Of a stretch of 35,649 nucleotides of DNA, positions 7,177 through 15,274 are shown one piece after another (the first letter of the stretch is position 1; each line of letters opens with the position of its first letter). Made by a program: the position numbers and the translations under genes. The notes under the pieces are model-generated. The model did no database searches. It saw only the letters and a program-made list of their open reading frames with translations, and was not told the DNA's origin. Source of the DNA: Chloroflexota bacterium (GTDB lineage Bacteria; Chloroflexota; Dehalococcoidia; Lucifugimonadales; UBA3495); assembly GCA_002721995.1 (NCBI GenBank), contig PBMF01000008.1:1-35649 (forward strand), read 5' to 3'.

Positions 7177-8703
7177 TTGAAAGCACTGCTCAGCGTCTAC
7201 GACAAGACCGGAATAGTTGAATTCTCACGCCAGGCGGCGGCAGCCGGTTACGAATTGATCAGCACCGGCGGCACCCACCGCACCCTGTCGGAAGAGGGCG
7301 GTCTGGCGGTAAAACAGGTGGCTGAGGTCACCGGCTCGCCGGAGATACTGGAAGGGCGGGTTAAGACCCTCCATCCGGTCATCCACGGCGGTTTGCTGGC
7401 CCGGCGCGACGCCCCGGAACACATGGCCGAGCTGAAGGAGCACGGCATCGATACCATCGACCTGGTGGTGGTGAACCTCTACCCATTCGTGGAGACCATC
7501 AGCAAACCGGACGTGACCCTGGCCGACGCGCTGGAGAACATCGACATCGGCGGGCCCACCATGCTCCGGGCCGCCGCCAAGAACTACCCTTCGGTGGCGG
7601 TGGTTGTGGACCCCGCCGACTACGGCTGGGTGGGCGAAAATCTGGCCAACGGTGGACTGAGCGAGGACGACCGCCGGGGGCTGGCCGCCAAGGCCTTCCA
7701 CCACGTCTCCACCTACGATGCGGCGGTCACCGAATACCTGATGGACGGCAAAGGCGATGAAGAACTGCCCGACGATCTGACCATCACACTGAAGAAGATC
7801 GCCAGCCTGCGTTACGGTGAGAACCCCCACCAGAACGGGGCGCTGTACGCCGAACCGGGGACTCCCACGGGGATGGCTGGGGCACGCCAACTCCACGGCA
7901 GGGAGCTCTCATACAACAACCTCATGGACGCGGACGCCGCCTGGCGCACGGCTTCGGACTTCGCCGACCCCACGGTGGCGGTTGTGAAGCACAACAACGC
8001 CTGCGGTCTGGCCAGCCGGGACGACATTGCCCAGGCGTATCTCCAAGCCTACGAAGGAGACACGGTGAGCGCCTTTGGCGGCATTGTGGCCGCCAACCGC
8101 CCCATCACCCAGGCCATGGCCGAGGCCATGGAGCCGGTCTTCTACGAAGTTGTCATCGCTCCCGATTACGAACCGGCAGCCCTTGAACTCCTCCAGAAGA
8201 AGCGCAACCTGCGGATCCTGGCCATCGAAAAGCAACCGGACTCCGCAGCCTACGACCTGCGTCCCATCAGCGGCGGCATCCTGGTTCAGGCCGCCGACGT
8301 CATAGACGAGGACCCGGCCACCTGGACCACCGCCACCAAACGGGCGCCCACCGATGCGGAGATGAAGGACCTGGCTTTTGCCTGGAAGGCGGCCAAGCAC
8401 ATCAAGTCCAATGCCATCGTTTTTGCCAAGGACCTGGCGCTGATGGGCATGGGCGCCGGACAGCCCAACCGGGTGGTCAGCGTACATCTCTCCCAGCGGA
8501 TATCCGGCGACAAGGCCGCGGGCTCAGTACTGGCCTCAGATGCCTTCTTCCCCTTCGCGGACAACATCGAACTGGCCGCCGAGGCCGGCATCACCGCCAT
8601 CGTTCAACCCGGCGGTTCCATACGCGACGATGAAGTCATCGCCGCCGCTGACAAAGCGGGACTGGCCATGGTCTTCACCGGAGTCCGCCATTTCAGGCAT
8701 TAG
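7177..8703 (+). CDS. purH: Bifunctional AICAR transformylase / IMP cyclohydrolase
   Basis: PurH performs the last two steps of IMP synthesis: formylation of AICAR and ring closure. The N-terminal IMP cyclohydrolase domain (about 1-200) shows LLSVYDKTGIVEF, ISTGGTHRTL, VKTLHPVIHGGLLARR and DIGGPTMLRAAAKN. The C-terminal transformylase domain shows SLRYGENPHQ, the catalytic Lys-His region VVKHNNACGLA, SAFGGIVAAN, and AFPFADNIELAAEAGITAI-like sequence near the end. Length (508 aa) is typical. The TTG start follows the purine-rich GGAGAGGAAG. It lies 40 bases after purM and is probably in the same transcript. Confidence 0.97.
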   Translation: MKALLSVYDKTGIVEFSRQAAAAGYELISTGGTHRTLSEEGGLAVKQVAEVTGSPEILEGRVKTLHPVIHGGLLARRDAPEHMAELKEHGIDTIDLVVVNLYPFVETISKPDVTLADALENIDIGGPTMLRAAAKNYPSVAVVVDPADYGWVGENLANGGLSEDDRRGLAAKAFHHVSTYDAAVTEYLMDGKGDEELPDDLTITLKKIASLRYGENPHQNGALYAEPGTPTGMAGARQLHGRELSYNNLMDADAAWRTASDFADPTVAVVKHNNACGLASRDDIAQAYLQAYEGDTVSAFGGIVAANRPITQAMAEAMEPVFYEVVIAPDYEPAALELLQKKRNLRILAIEKQPDSAAYDLRPISGGILVQAADVIDEDPATWTTATKRAPTDAEMKDLAFAWKAAKHIKSNAIVFAKDLALMGMGAGQPNRVVSVHLSQRISGDKAAGSVLASDAFFPFADNIELAAEAGITAIVQPGGSIRDDEVIAAADKAGLAMVFTGVRHFRH

Positions 8704-8722
8704 GCCTGAATAGGAACCAGGA

Positions 8723-9466
8723 ATGACGGCGACTGTTGACATAATCATCCCCGTTTACAACGAGGAAGAGGTGCTGCCGCGCACCATTGTCACACTGACC
8801 GAGTATCTGCGTGGAAACCTGTCCAACCCCTGGCGGATAGTCATAGCGGACAACGCCTCCACGGACAGCACCAGGGCCGTGTCGGAAATGTTGTGCGAAC
8901 GTCATTCCGGGGTCCATTATCTCCACCTGACACAGAAAGGCCGGGGACGGGCCCTGCGCACCGCCTGGCTGGACAGCCGCGCCGACATCGTCAGCTACAT
9001 GGACGCCGACCTCTCCACCGACCTCTCCCATTTTCCCCAGTTGATTCAAGCCATCGAGTCAGGAAATCACATCGCCGTGGGCAGCCGGCTGAGCAAGGCA
9101 TCCCAGGTACAGCGGGGATTCAAGCGGGAGTTCATTTCCCGCTCCTACAACCTATTGATAAATTCCATGTTCTTCACTGGCCTGCCCGACGCCCAGTGCG
9201 GCTTCAAGGCCCTGACACGGGCCGCCGCCGAGGCAATCGTGCCCAGCATCAAGAACAACAACTGGTTCTTCGACACTGAGATGCTGATAATCGCCGCCAA
9301 ACGCGGCTACAACATCGCTTCGGTGCCAGTGAAATGGGACGACGATCCGACCAGCACCGTCAACGTCATGATCACGGCCATGGAAGACATCAAGGGACTG
9401 CTGCGGCTCAGGTTCGGGGGAGTGCCAAGGGTGGAACGTCCGGCACCGCCCAGCAATACCCAATAA
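8723..9466 (+). CDS. Family 2 glycosyltransferase (polyprenyl-phosphate sugar transferase type)
   Basis: This GT-A fold enzyme of 247 residues transfers a sugar from a nucleotide donor. It carries VDIIIPVYNEEEVL at the N-terminus, ADNASTDST, the metal-binding DADLSTD at about residues 92-98, and FDTEMLIIAAKRGYN near the acceptor site. This layout resembles dolichyl- or undecaprenyl-phosphate glucosyltransferases (Alg5-like). The protein has no C-terminal membrane helices, so it probably works at the membrane surface. The ATG follows AGGAACC, 19 bases after purH, and may be co-transcribed with the purine genes without a functional link. The exact sugar and acceptor cannot be told from sequence. 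Confidence 0.85.
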   Translation: MTATVDIIIPVYNEEEVLPRTIVTLTEYLRGNLSNPWRIVIADNASTDSTRAVSEMLCERHSGVHYLHLTQKGRGRALRTAWLDSRADIVSYMDADLSTDLSHFPQLIQAIESGNHIAVGSRLSKASQVQRGFKREFISRSYNLLINSMFFTGLPDAQCGFKALTRAAAEAIVPSIKNNNWFFDTEMLIIAAKRGYNIASVPVKWDDDPTSTVNVMITAMEDIKGLLRLRFGGVPRVERPAPPSNTQ

Positions 9467-9538
9467 CCACCGGCAGACATCCACCCGTCACCTTGGGCTT
9501 TTTGCGCTTAATCAACCAACCAATCGGAGGCTGATCTC

Positions 9539-10333
9539 ATGGAACTGGGACTACGGGACAAGCACGTAATCGTAACCGGCGGCGGCACCAACATCGGCCG
9601 CGCCATCGTCCACGCCTTCGGCGCCGAGGGGTCGAAAATCTCCCTGGCTGAACTGGTGCCCAGCCAGGGTGAGATTGTGGCCGGCGAGGTGGCGGCCATG
9701 GACACCGGCGCCGTGGTGACAGTGATCCCCACCGACGTAACCGACCCGGCGAAGGTGGCCACTATGGTGGAAGCCGCCATCGCCGCCAACGGGCCGGTGG
9801 ACGTGCTGGTGAACAACGTGGGCTGGACGGTGGACCGGCTCTTCATGGAGAAGCCCAGGCACGAGTGGGAACGGGAGGTGCAGGTCAACCTGTGGGGGGC
9901 CATCAACTGCATACACGCCGTGCTGCCGGGGATGATTGAAAGACAATCCGGCGCCATAGTCTGCATCAGCTCCGACGCGGGACGCATGGGCGAATACCGG
10001 GAGGCGGTCTATTCGGCCTGCAAAGCGGGTGTCATAGCCCTGAGCAAGGCCGTGGCCAGGGAGACGGGCCGCTACGGTCTGCGGCTGAACGTGGTCTGCC
10101 CGGGGTTGGTTGTGCCATCCAACGAGGAGTCAATCAGTGAAGAGAGTATGTGGACCCAGATGCGGGACATCTTCACGGATGATGTGAAGGAAAAAGTGGA
10201 GCGGAATTACCTGTTCCGCCGCATGGGCACGGCCCAGGAAGTGGCCAACGCCGTGGTGTTTCTGGCCTCAGATGCAGCCAGCTTCATCACCGGCCAGACC
10301 TTGAGCGTGAGCGGCGGCTATACGATGATGTAA
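9539..10333 (+). CDS. SDR-family NAD(P)-dependent oxidoreductase
   Basis: A classical short-chain dehydrogenase/reductase of 264 residues. It shows the cofactor loop TGGGTNIGRA, the structural NNVG, catalytic Ser in CISSDAG and the YSACK motif holding the catalytic Tyr and Lys. It ends with the usual FITGQTLSVSGGYTM. The acidic residue after the second strand is part of AELVPSQGE, which favours NAD(H), though this is weak. The ATG is preceded by CGGAGG at eight bases. The gene ends at a strong terminator (10354-10390). Substrate unknown; such enzymes range from fatty-acid reductases to alcohol dehydrogenases. Confidence 0.9.
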   Translation: MELGLRDKHVIVTGGGTNIGRAIVHAFGAEGSKISLAELVPSQGEIVAGEVAAMDTGAVVTVIPTDVTDPAKVATMVEAAIAANGPVDVLVNNVGWTVDRLFMEKPRHEWEREVQVNLWGAINCIHAVLPGMIERQSGAIVCISSDAGRMGEYREAVYSACKAGVIALSKAVARETGRYGLRLNVVCPGLVVPSNEESISEESMWTQMRDIFTDDVKEKVERNYLFRRMGTAQEVANAVVFLASDAASFITGQTLSVSGGYTMM

Positions 10334-10353
10334 ACGCCCCAGATAAAGCCCAA

Positions 10354-10390
10354 AAGGAAGGCCCCGGTTTACACCGGGGCCTTCCTTCTT
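10354..10390. terminator. Bidirectional intrinsic terminator
   Basis: A perfect 15-bp stem (10354-10368 with 10373-10387) has a core rich in G and C and a TTAC loop. It is flanked by A residues on the left and T residues on the right, so it can end transcription from both the SDR gene and the convergent gene at 10409-11221. Confidence 0.95.
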
Positions 10391-10408
10391 GCCGTCTGTT
10401 TGTTGAGT

Positions 10409-11221
10409 TTAGGAGGCGTTTGCAGCGACCAACTCGAAGGCCCGCTTCTCGATGCGGGGCAGCTCCTGCTGGACCAGCCCTTCATCCACGGCGTTGGCGA
10501 TGGAGGGGTAACCGGCCCTGGTAATCATGTTGCGCAGGTTACCGGCCTTGAACTGGTCAAGGGTCCAGCGCAGGGTCTCGCCGGAGGTGGTCACGTCCCA
10601 GTAGATGCGGACGTCTTCGTTCCGGGGACCGTAGTGGAAGTGGGGCGCGACCTGGAAGCAGTCGAAGGCCAAGAGCTCGACCTCTTCACCGGCCACGTCG
10701 GACAGGACATGGATGGCCATGCCTTCGTCATTGATCTGGGGGAGCCTGCGGTATTCAAGACCGAAGCGGATGTTGCCGACCTCAATCTTGTCTCCTTCCA
10801 GCATGCTCTCCATCTTGTGATGGACGGTGCGGCGCTCTTCCCGGGCCATCTTGCGGGCAGTGGCTTCCAGTTCGTCCAGCTTGCCCTTAGCGACCTTCTT
10901 GGACTCCAGGGAGTCAGCCAGGTCGTCGTACCCGGCGCGGCGGACCATGGGGGCCAGGTTGTTGCGGATGTTCTTGATGGTCCATCCCAGCGGGCTGCCG
11001 GTGCTGGTCTTGTCCATGAACAAGCGGATGTTGTGGTTCTCGGGACCATAGTGATAGTGGGGGGCCTGATCAAAGCAGTCGAACCGAAGAATCTCGGTGT
11101 CCTTGCCGTCGATCTCGGAATAGACCTGAACACATAGGCCCTGGTCGTCCATTATCTCTTTCCGGTAGCTCATGGCGAATTCCACCGAACCGGCATCGAT
11201 TGTCGTTCCACCCTTTTCCAT
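10409..11221 (-). CDS. Unrecognised protein with two tandem copies of one domain
   Basis: The 270-residue protein is a clear internal duplication. Residues about 11-105 and 148-245 share the same pattern: (V/I)-x-F-x-x-x-YR, an acidic-to-Gly (L/M)-x-(V/I)-x-V strand, then FDCF-x-x-APH-x-HYGP (47-60 and 186-199), then (I/V)R-(L/I), G-x-x-L-x-WT, NLR/NLA-x-M-(V/I)-x-RAGY and an (L/I)A motif. A charged helical linker with several Arg/Lys/Glu runs between them. The repeated His-x-His preceded by Asp-Cys could bind a metal, but this is a guess. No signal peptide or membrane segment is seen. The start has TAGGAGG nearby and a strong promoter upstream. Function unknown to me. Confidence 0.85.
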   Translation of the reverse strand: MEKGGTTIDAGSVEFAMSYRKEIMDDQGLCVQVYSEIDGKDTEILRFDCFDQAPHYHYGPENHNIRLFMDKTSTGSPLGWTIKNIRNNLAPMVRRAGYDDLADSLESKKVAKGKLDELEATARKMAREERRTVHHKMESMLEGDKIEVGNIRFGLEYRRLPQINDEGMAIHVLSDVAGEEVELLAFDCFQVAPHFHYGPRNEDVRIYWDVTTSGETLRWTLDQFKAGNLRNMITRAGYPSIANAVDEGLVQQELPRIEKRAFELVAANAS

Positions 11222-11309
11222 GGTTGTCCTCCTAATCTATTCCCAATCTCGTTGAAATACTCGGGGTGTTTATGGTCTGCTGAGTGGGGCGTCCAGCACA
11301 GTTTGGGGG

Positions 11310-11337
11310 ATTATAGCACGCAGTTTGCGCTCGGCAA
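11310..11337 (-). promoter_or_regulatory. Promoter of the tandem-domain gene
   Basis: On the minus strand, a perfect TATAAT (11315-11310) carries an extended TG one base upstream. TTGCCG (11337-11332) lies 16 bases further on. The predicted leader to the ATG at 11221 is roughly 80 bases and ends with TAGGAGG. Confidence 0.7.
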
Positions 11338-11414
11338 ATCGTTACGATACCGTTGAAACAGGACGATTTCATTTGCGGCCATCCAACAGGGCCCCGCAGC
11401 CACGGAGTAACCCT

Positions 11415-11570
11415 TTGACAAAGTCCCGGAGATACCCCCTCGCCATAGTAATCGCGCTGTTGGCCGCCCTGGTCTCGGCATGTTCGGGTTCGGAAGACCC
11501 GGCCAACCGGATTTTCGTCAGCCAGACTCCGCCGGGCTGTACGACGCTGGCGGTAGTCTGGTGTTCTTGA
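11415..11570 (+). CDS. Possible very short lipoprotein, 51 aa
   Basis: From a TTG at 11415 the frame gives a basic N-terminus (TKSRRYP), a hydrophobic stretch (LAIVIALLAALVSAC) with a proper lipobox ending in Cys, and only about 28 further residues including two more cysteines. The signal peptide is convincing but the mature part is very short. It could be a genuine micro-lipoprotein or the surviving 5' end of a decayed lipoprotein gene. No good Shine-Dalgarno sequence precedes the TTG, and no promoter is obvious. The following bases 11571-11695 do not continue it in another frame in any recognisable way. Confidence 0.4.
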   Translation: MTKSRRYPLAIVIALLAALVSACSGSEDPANRIFVSQTPPGCTTLAVVWCS

Positions 11571-11631
11571 AGTCCTACCCGTCCGGCTGCTAGCTCCGAT
11601 AGGCAACCCTCCTCGCGTCGTGCCCTTCCCC

Positions 11632-11661
11632 TTGGCTCCGAGGCTGCCGCAGGTTTATACT
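11632..11661 (+). promoter_or_regulatory. Possible promoter of the LLM oxidoreductase gene
   Basis: TTGGCT (11632-11637) and TATACT (11656-11661) are 18 bases apart. A start near 11668 would leave a leader of about 28 bases containing the CGGAGG ribosome binding site (11685-11690). Confidence 0.5.
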
Positions 11662-11695
11662 CGCCTGCGCATCCCCATCACTACCGGAGGCCAAC

Positions 11696-12634
11696 TTGGA
11701 AATTGGAATCTCTATTCCCCGGCTGCCAGACGCCGCGGGTCTTAGGCGGTTCGTTGAAACTGCGGAGGAACTGGGCTTCGAATCGGTCTTGGCCGGTGAC
11801 CATATAGTCCTCCCCACCGAGGGCACCAACCAGTACCCCTATACCGCCGACGGGTCCTTCTCCCGTCCCATGGACGAACCCTTCCTGGAGACCATGACCC
11901 TGCTCGGCTATCTGGCCGCCTGCACCAGCCGGATCAAGCTGGGCAGCACGGTGGTCATCCTTCCTTACCGGAACCCGGTGGTACAGGCCAAGATGTTCGC
12001 TTCCCTGGACGTGCTGACGGGAGGACGGATGATCTGCGGCGTGGGCGTGGGTTGGCTGGAAAAGGAATTCGAGATTCTGGGCCTGGACTACCACCAGCGC
12101 GGGGCCATGACCGACGAGTGGCTGGGCATCATGCAGGCCCTGTGGAGTCAGCAGGCCCCCGAATACCAGGGTAAGTTCTACCAGATAGACGGCATCCAGT
12201 TCGAACCCAAACCCATCCAGCAGCCCAGCATCCCCATCTGGGTCGGTGGCCACACCAAGGCCGCGCTGCGCCGGACAGCCAAATACGGGCACTGCTGGCA
12301 CACCACCAGGCAGTCTCCCGAGTTTGTGGCTGAGAACCTGCCCTACCTGAGGGAGCGGGTCGAAAAAGAAGGCCGGGACCAGTCCGAGGTTACCGTCTCT
12401 CTAAAGCGGAGCCTGCACTTCAATGACATGGGCTTGGGCGAGGGCGGCCACGTGCGCAGCGGAGGCACTCTGGTGGCCAGCACCCAAGAAGTGATTGACG
12501 ACATGGGCGCCTGCCACGAGATAGGCATCGACCAGCTCACCTACGACTTCCGGGTGGAAGCAATCTCAGAATGCATCAAGGTGATGGAGCACCTGGCGGA
12601 CAAGGTGCTCCCCCTGGCCAAGCGGCTCAGTTAA
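11696..12634 (+). CDS. LLM-class oxidoreductase, F420-dependent type
   Basis: This 312-residue TIM-barrel protein belongs to the luciferase-like monooxygenase superfamily. The sequence GVGVGWLEKEFEILGLDY together with RIKLGSTVVILPYRNPVVQAK is typical of the F420-dependent subgroup. PSIPIWVGGHTKAALRRTAKYGHCW is the conserved C-terminal barrel segment. Members use reduced F420 or FMN to oxidise or reduce diverse organic compounds; the cofactor is inferred from the subgroup. The TTG start has CGGAGG five bases upstream, and the protein starts at the conserved first strand (EIGISIP). It converges with the carbonic-anhydrase-like gene, with only three bases between stops. Confidence 0.88.
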   Translation: MEIGISIPRLPDAAGLRRFVETAEELGFESVLAGDHIVLPTEGTNQYPYTADGSFSRPMDEPFLETMTLLGYLAACTSRIKLGSTVVILPYRNPVVQAKMFASLDVLTGGRMICGVGVGWLEKEFEILGLDYHQRGAMTDEWLGIMQALWSQQAPEYQGKFYQIDGIQFEPKPIQQPSIPIWVGGHTKAALRRTAKYGHCWHTTRQSPEFVAENLPYLRERVEKEGRDQSEVTVSLKRSLHFNDMGLGEGGHVRSGGTLVASTQEVIDDMGACHEIGIDQLTYDFRVEAISECIKVMEHLADKVLPLAKRLS

Positions 12635-12637
12635 AGT

Positions 12638-13144
12638 CTAAAGACCGCTGTCCTTGAAGGACTTGGCCCGCTTCACCAATTCCTCATTGGTGTGCTTCAT
12701 CTGGGCGATCTGTTTCTCGGTGACTTCGCGCTTGACCTGTCCCGGAGCGCCGGTTACGAAGGAGCGGGCGGGCACCTGGGTCCCGCCCAGGACCACCGAG
12801 TTGGCCGCCACGAGACAGTTTTCGCCCAGGGTCACCCGGTTCAGGATGGTGCAGTTGTTGCCCAGCAATGATCCGGTGCCCACGCGGTCGCAGTGGACCA
12901 CCACCGAATGTCCGACGGAGACGTGGTCTTCAATGGTGAGACCGTTACCGTGGATCACCGAGCCCTCCTGTATGTTCACGTAGTCGCCAATGACTATGGC
13001 GTCGGGGCTGTCGCCACGGACCGTGACGCCGGGCCAGATGCTGGCGTATTCGCCAATCTCCACGTTGCCGACAACGTAGGCGAATTCGCTGACCCAGGCG
13101 GTCTCCGCGATCTTCGGTGTAATACCCTCTAGGGTTCGAATCAA
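12638..13144 (-). CDS. Gamma-carbonic-anhydrase-like left-handed beta-helix protein
   Basis: A hexapeptide-repeat (left-handed beta-helix) protein of 168 residues. The three zinc-ligand histidines of the gamma class are present: His65 in GSVIH, then His79 and His84 in VGHSVVVH, spaced by five as in the Methanosarcina enzyme. The repeats run from about residue 20 to 130 and end with GAPGQVKREV and a C-terminal helix. The frame is open to 13174, but TTG at 13144 is preceded by GGAGGA at five bases and gives the usual MIRTLEG-type start. Activity cannot be assumed: many short homologues lack the catalytic acidic loop of the archaeal enzyme. Confidence 0.88.
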   Translation of the reverse strand: MIRTLEGITPKIAETAWVSEFAYVVGNVEIGEYASIWPGVTVRGDSPDAIVIGDYVNIQEGSVIHGNGLTIEDHVSVGHSVVVHCDRVGTGSLLGNNCTILNRVTLGENCLVAANSVVLGGTQVPARSFVTGAPGQVKREVTEKQIAQMKHTNEELVKRAKSFKDSGL

Positions 13145-13231
13145 GGTGTTCCTCCAAGTTTCCCGTGATTCCACGGCGCAAAAGTCGGGCCGTGGGCAAG
13201 GTCTAATTCAGGGGCAGAGTGCCAGGGGTAG

Positions 13232-13255
13232 ATTATAGCCCAGCCTAAGCTGGGC
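13232..13255 (-). promoter_or_regulatory. Hairpin abutting a -10 box, upstream of the carbonic-anhydrase-like gene
   Basis: On the minus strand a perfect 7-bp inverted repeat (GCCCAGC-TTAG-GCTGGGC, 13255-13238) is directly followed by TATAAT (13237-13232). The repeat fills the region where the -35/-10 spacer would lie, and no good -35 box is seen. It may be an operator, a weak smpB terminator lacking a T-run, or both. Confidence 0.5.
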
Positions 13256-13283
13256 GATGCGTGGGATCCGAGGCGAGACCTGC

Positions 13284-13811
13284 CTAGTCCCTGACGGCGC
13301 CAAGGGCGCGGCGGGCTTCCCGGTCCATGTCCCGGTCCATAATTGCCCGGCGCTTGTCGTATTGGCGTTTGCCCCGGGCCAGGCCCAGTTCCACCTTGGC
13401 CACATGGCGCTTGATGTAGACGCGCAGGGCCACAAGGGTAAGCCCCTTTTCGGCGGTGGTGCTAGCGATCTCCTGGATCTCCGAGCGGTGGAGGAGCAGC
13501 TTCCGGGAGCGTTTCGGGTCGTGGTTGTTCACGCTGGCGGCGTCATAGGGGGCGATGTAGGCGTTGTGCAGCCACATCTCGCCGTCCTGGGCCCGGGCGT
13601 AGCAGTCGCTGAGGTCAATCTTGCCGGCCCTGATGGACTTGATCTCGGTGCCGGTCAACAGCAGGCCGGCCTCATAGCGCTCCAGTATTTCGTAGTCGAA
13701 GAAGGCCTTGCGATTGGACGCAACCGGTTTGAAGTCGCTGGTGGCGGCTTTCTTGGTTGCCGTCTTTTTGGACGGCGCTGCGGTTGGGATCGCTGACTTC
13801 TTCTTAGCCAC
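13284..13811 (-). CDS. smpB: SsrA-binding protein SmpB
   Basis: SmpB binds tmRNA and brings it to stalled ribosomes. The OB-fold core is clear: ASNRKAFFDYEILERYEAGL, LTGTEIKSIRAGKIDLSDCYA, LHNAYIAPYD, KRSRKLLLHRSEI, and the C-terminal GKRQYDKRRAIMDRDMDRE that enters the decoding centre. An unusual Lys/Ala/Thr-rich extension of about 25 residues precedes the core, giving 175 residues instead of the usual ~155. The GTG start lies inside the end of the upstream protease gene (8-base overlap), so the two are translationally coupled. No tmRNA gene was recognised in the window. Confidence 0.96.
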   Translation of the reverse strand: MAKKKSAIPTAAPSKKTATKKAATSDFKPVASNRKAFFDYEILERYEAGLLLTGTEIKSIRAGKIDLSDCYARAQDGEMWLHNAYIAPYDAASVNNHDPKRSRKLLLHRSEIQEIASTTAEKGLTLVALRVYIKRHVAKVELGLARGKRQYDKRRAIMDRDMDREARRALGAVRD

Positions 13812-15015
13812 TGCTGTTTGACGCTACCGAATCGCCCTTGCTGATTTCCTCTTTGAGTATCTCGATGGCCCGGTCCAGGTGGATGTCATCGTCCTCGTCG
13901 TCGTTGGGTTCCAACACAATATCCGGGGTGATGCCCTCGCCCTCGATCAGCGACCCCCCTGGCGTATACCAACGGGCGATGGTGAATCCGACGCCTGAGC
14001 CGTCCTCCAACGGATAGAGCTGATTCACGCTGCCCTTACCGAAGGTCTTGGTCCCAATTATTGTAGCCCGGTCGTTGTCCACTATGGCGCCGGTGAACAC
14101 CTCGCTGGCGCTGGCGCTAAATTCATTTACCAAAACGACCATCGGCACGTCCAGGGCTTTGCCCCCCGACTTGACGCCCCAATTGCGTCGGTTCCCTTGG
14201 GCGTCCACCTGATAGAGCACCAGGCCGTCGCCGACGAACTGGCTGGTTGCGTCCACGACCGCGGACACCAGACCACCAGTGTTGTTCCTGACATCAACCA
14301 CCAGGCCCACTCCCTGGGAACGCTCGAACCGCTCCAGGGCCTTTTCCAGCTCCTCTCCGGTGGTGCCGGTGAAACCGGATAGTTTCAAATGACCGATTCG
14401 GCCCACCTGCATCAGCAGGTTCACGCTCTCCAGTTGGATGATGTCTCGCTCTATCTCTATGGACTCGGTGGTGGCGTTGCTCACATGGCGCAGCAACAGG
14501 GTGACCGTGGTACCCGCCTCGCCACGGATCAACCGTACCACCTCAAGCAGGCTCATTCCCTTGATGCTCTGCCCGTCCACTTCCAGGATGACGTCACCGG
14601 GGCGCACACCCGCGGCCTCGGCCGGCGTATCCGGCATGGGCGCCAGGATGGTGATGATTCCGTCCCGAATGCCAACTTCCGCGCCGATGCCACCGAAGAA
14701 GCCCTGGATGTCCTGGTTCTCCAGCGAATACTGTTCCTCGTTCAGGAAGACGGCATAGGGGTCATCCAGCGCCTCCAACATGCCGCGGATGGCACCTTCA
14801 CTGACAACATGGGGGTCCAGGTTTTCGTTCCCGAAGCTTTCGCGGTTGAGCAACTCCCATACTTCGCTGAGCCTCTGGAACTCGGCGGGAAGACCCTCGA
14901 TGGTGGTGGTCTCTTCGGTTGCGGATTCAGAACCACCGCAGGCCACAGCCAGCGCCAGCATTGCGGCCAATGCCGCAATTAGCAGAAATCGCAGGGGAAC
15001 TTGGGTGATGGTCAC
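13804..15015 (-). CDS. Carboxy-terminal processing protease, S41 family, lipoprotein form
   Basis: A 403-residue protease of the CtpA/Prc family that trims or degrades envelope proteins from their C-termini. An N-terminal hydrophobic segment ends in LALAVAC with lipobox Cys26. A helical N-domain includes LDDPYAVFLNEEQ. A PDZ domain spans about 105-175 (GIGAEVGIRDG, AAGVRPGDVILEVDG). The peptidase domain carries DVRNNTGG, NEFSASASEVFTGA with catalytic Ser302, and GTKTFGKGSVN with catalytic Lys327; the 25-residue spacing matches the known Ser-Lys dyad. The tail is acidic. The GTG start has AGGAG upstream. It is co-transcribed with smpB. Confidence 0.95.
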   Translation of the reverse strand: MTITQVPLRFLLIAALAAMLALAVACGGSESATEETTTIEGLPAEFQRLSEVWELLNRESFGNENLDPHVVSEGAIRGMLEALDDPYAVFLNEEQYSLENQDIQGFFGGIGAEVGIRDGIITILAPMPDTPAEAAGVRPGDVILEVDGQSIKGMSLLEVVRLIRGEAGTTVTLLLRHVSNATTESIEIERDIIQLESVNLLMQVGRIGHLKLSGFTGTTGEELEKALERFERSQGVGLVVDVRNNTGGLVSAVVDATSQFVGDGLVLYQVDAQGNRRNWGVKSGGKALDVPMVVLVNEFSASASEVFTGAIVDNDRATIIGTKTFGKGSVNQLYPLEDGSGVGFTIARWYTPGGSLIEGEGITPDIVLEPNDDEDDDIHLDRAIEILKEEISKGDSVASNSSG

Positions 15016-15102
15016 GGGTGTTATCTCCTGCCATGGAGCGGGGCAAAACAGTGAAAAAGCGCCCCTTTTGCAAGCTCCGTGGCGTTCACGTGGCAGACTT
15101 CG

Positions 15103-15130
15103 ATTGTAACATAGGGCCTTTTTTAGTCAG
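15103..15130 (-). promoter_or_regulatory. Possible promoter of the protease-smpB pair
   Basis: On the minus strand CTGACT (15130-15125) and TACAAT (15108-15103) are 16 bases apart, with an A-tract in the spacer. The leader to the GTG at 15015 would be about 80 bases. Confidence 0.4.
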
Positions 15131-15274
15131 GCACATGCCATGTGTGGTGCAGGCGCGTTGCGCCGGTATGGGCAAGCTGATAGCATTGCGGAAATCAACC
15201 TGCCTCAGGCTCATACTCCCATTTTATCCCCTTGCCCAGTGGGAGTCGGGCCGGGCGTATGGAGAGAAGATACT

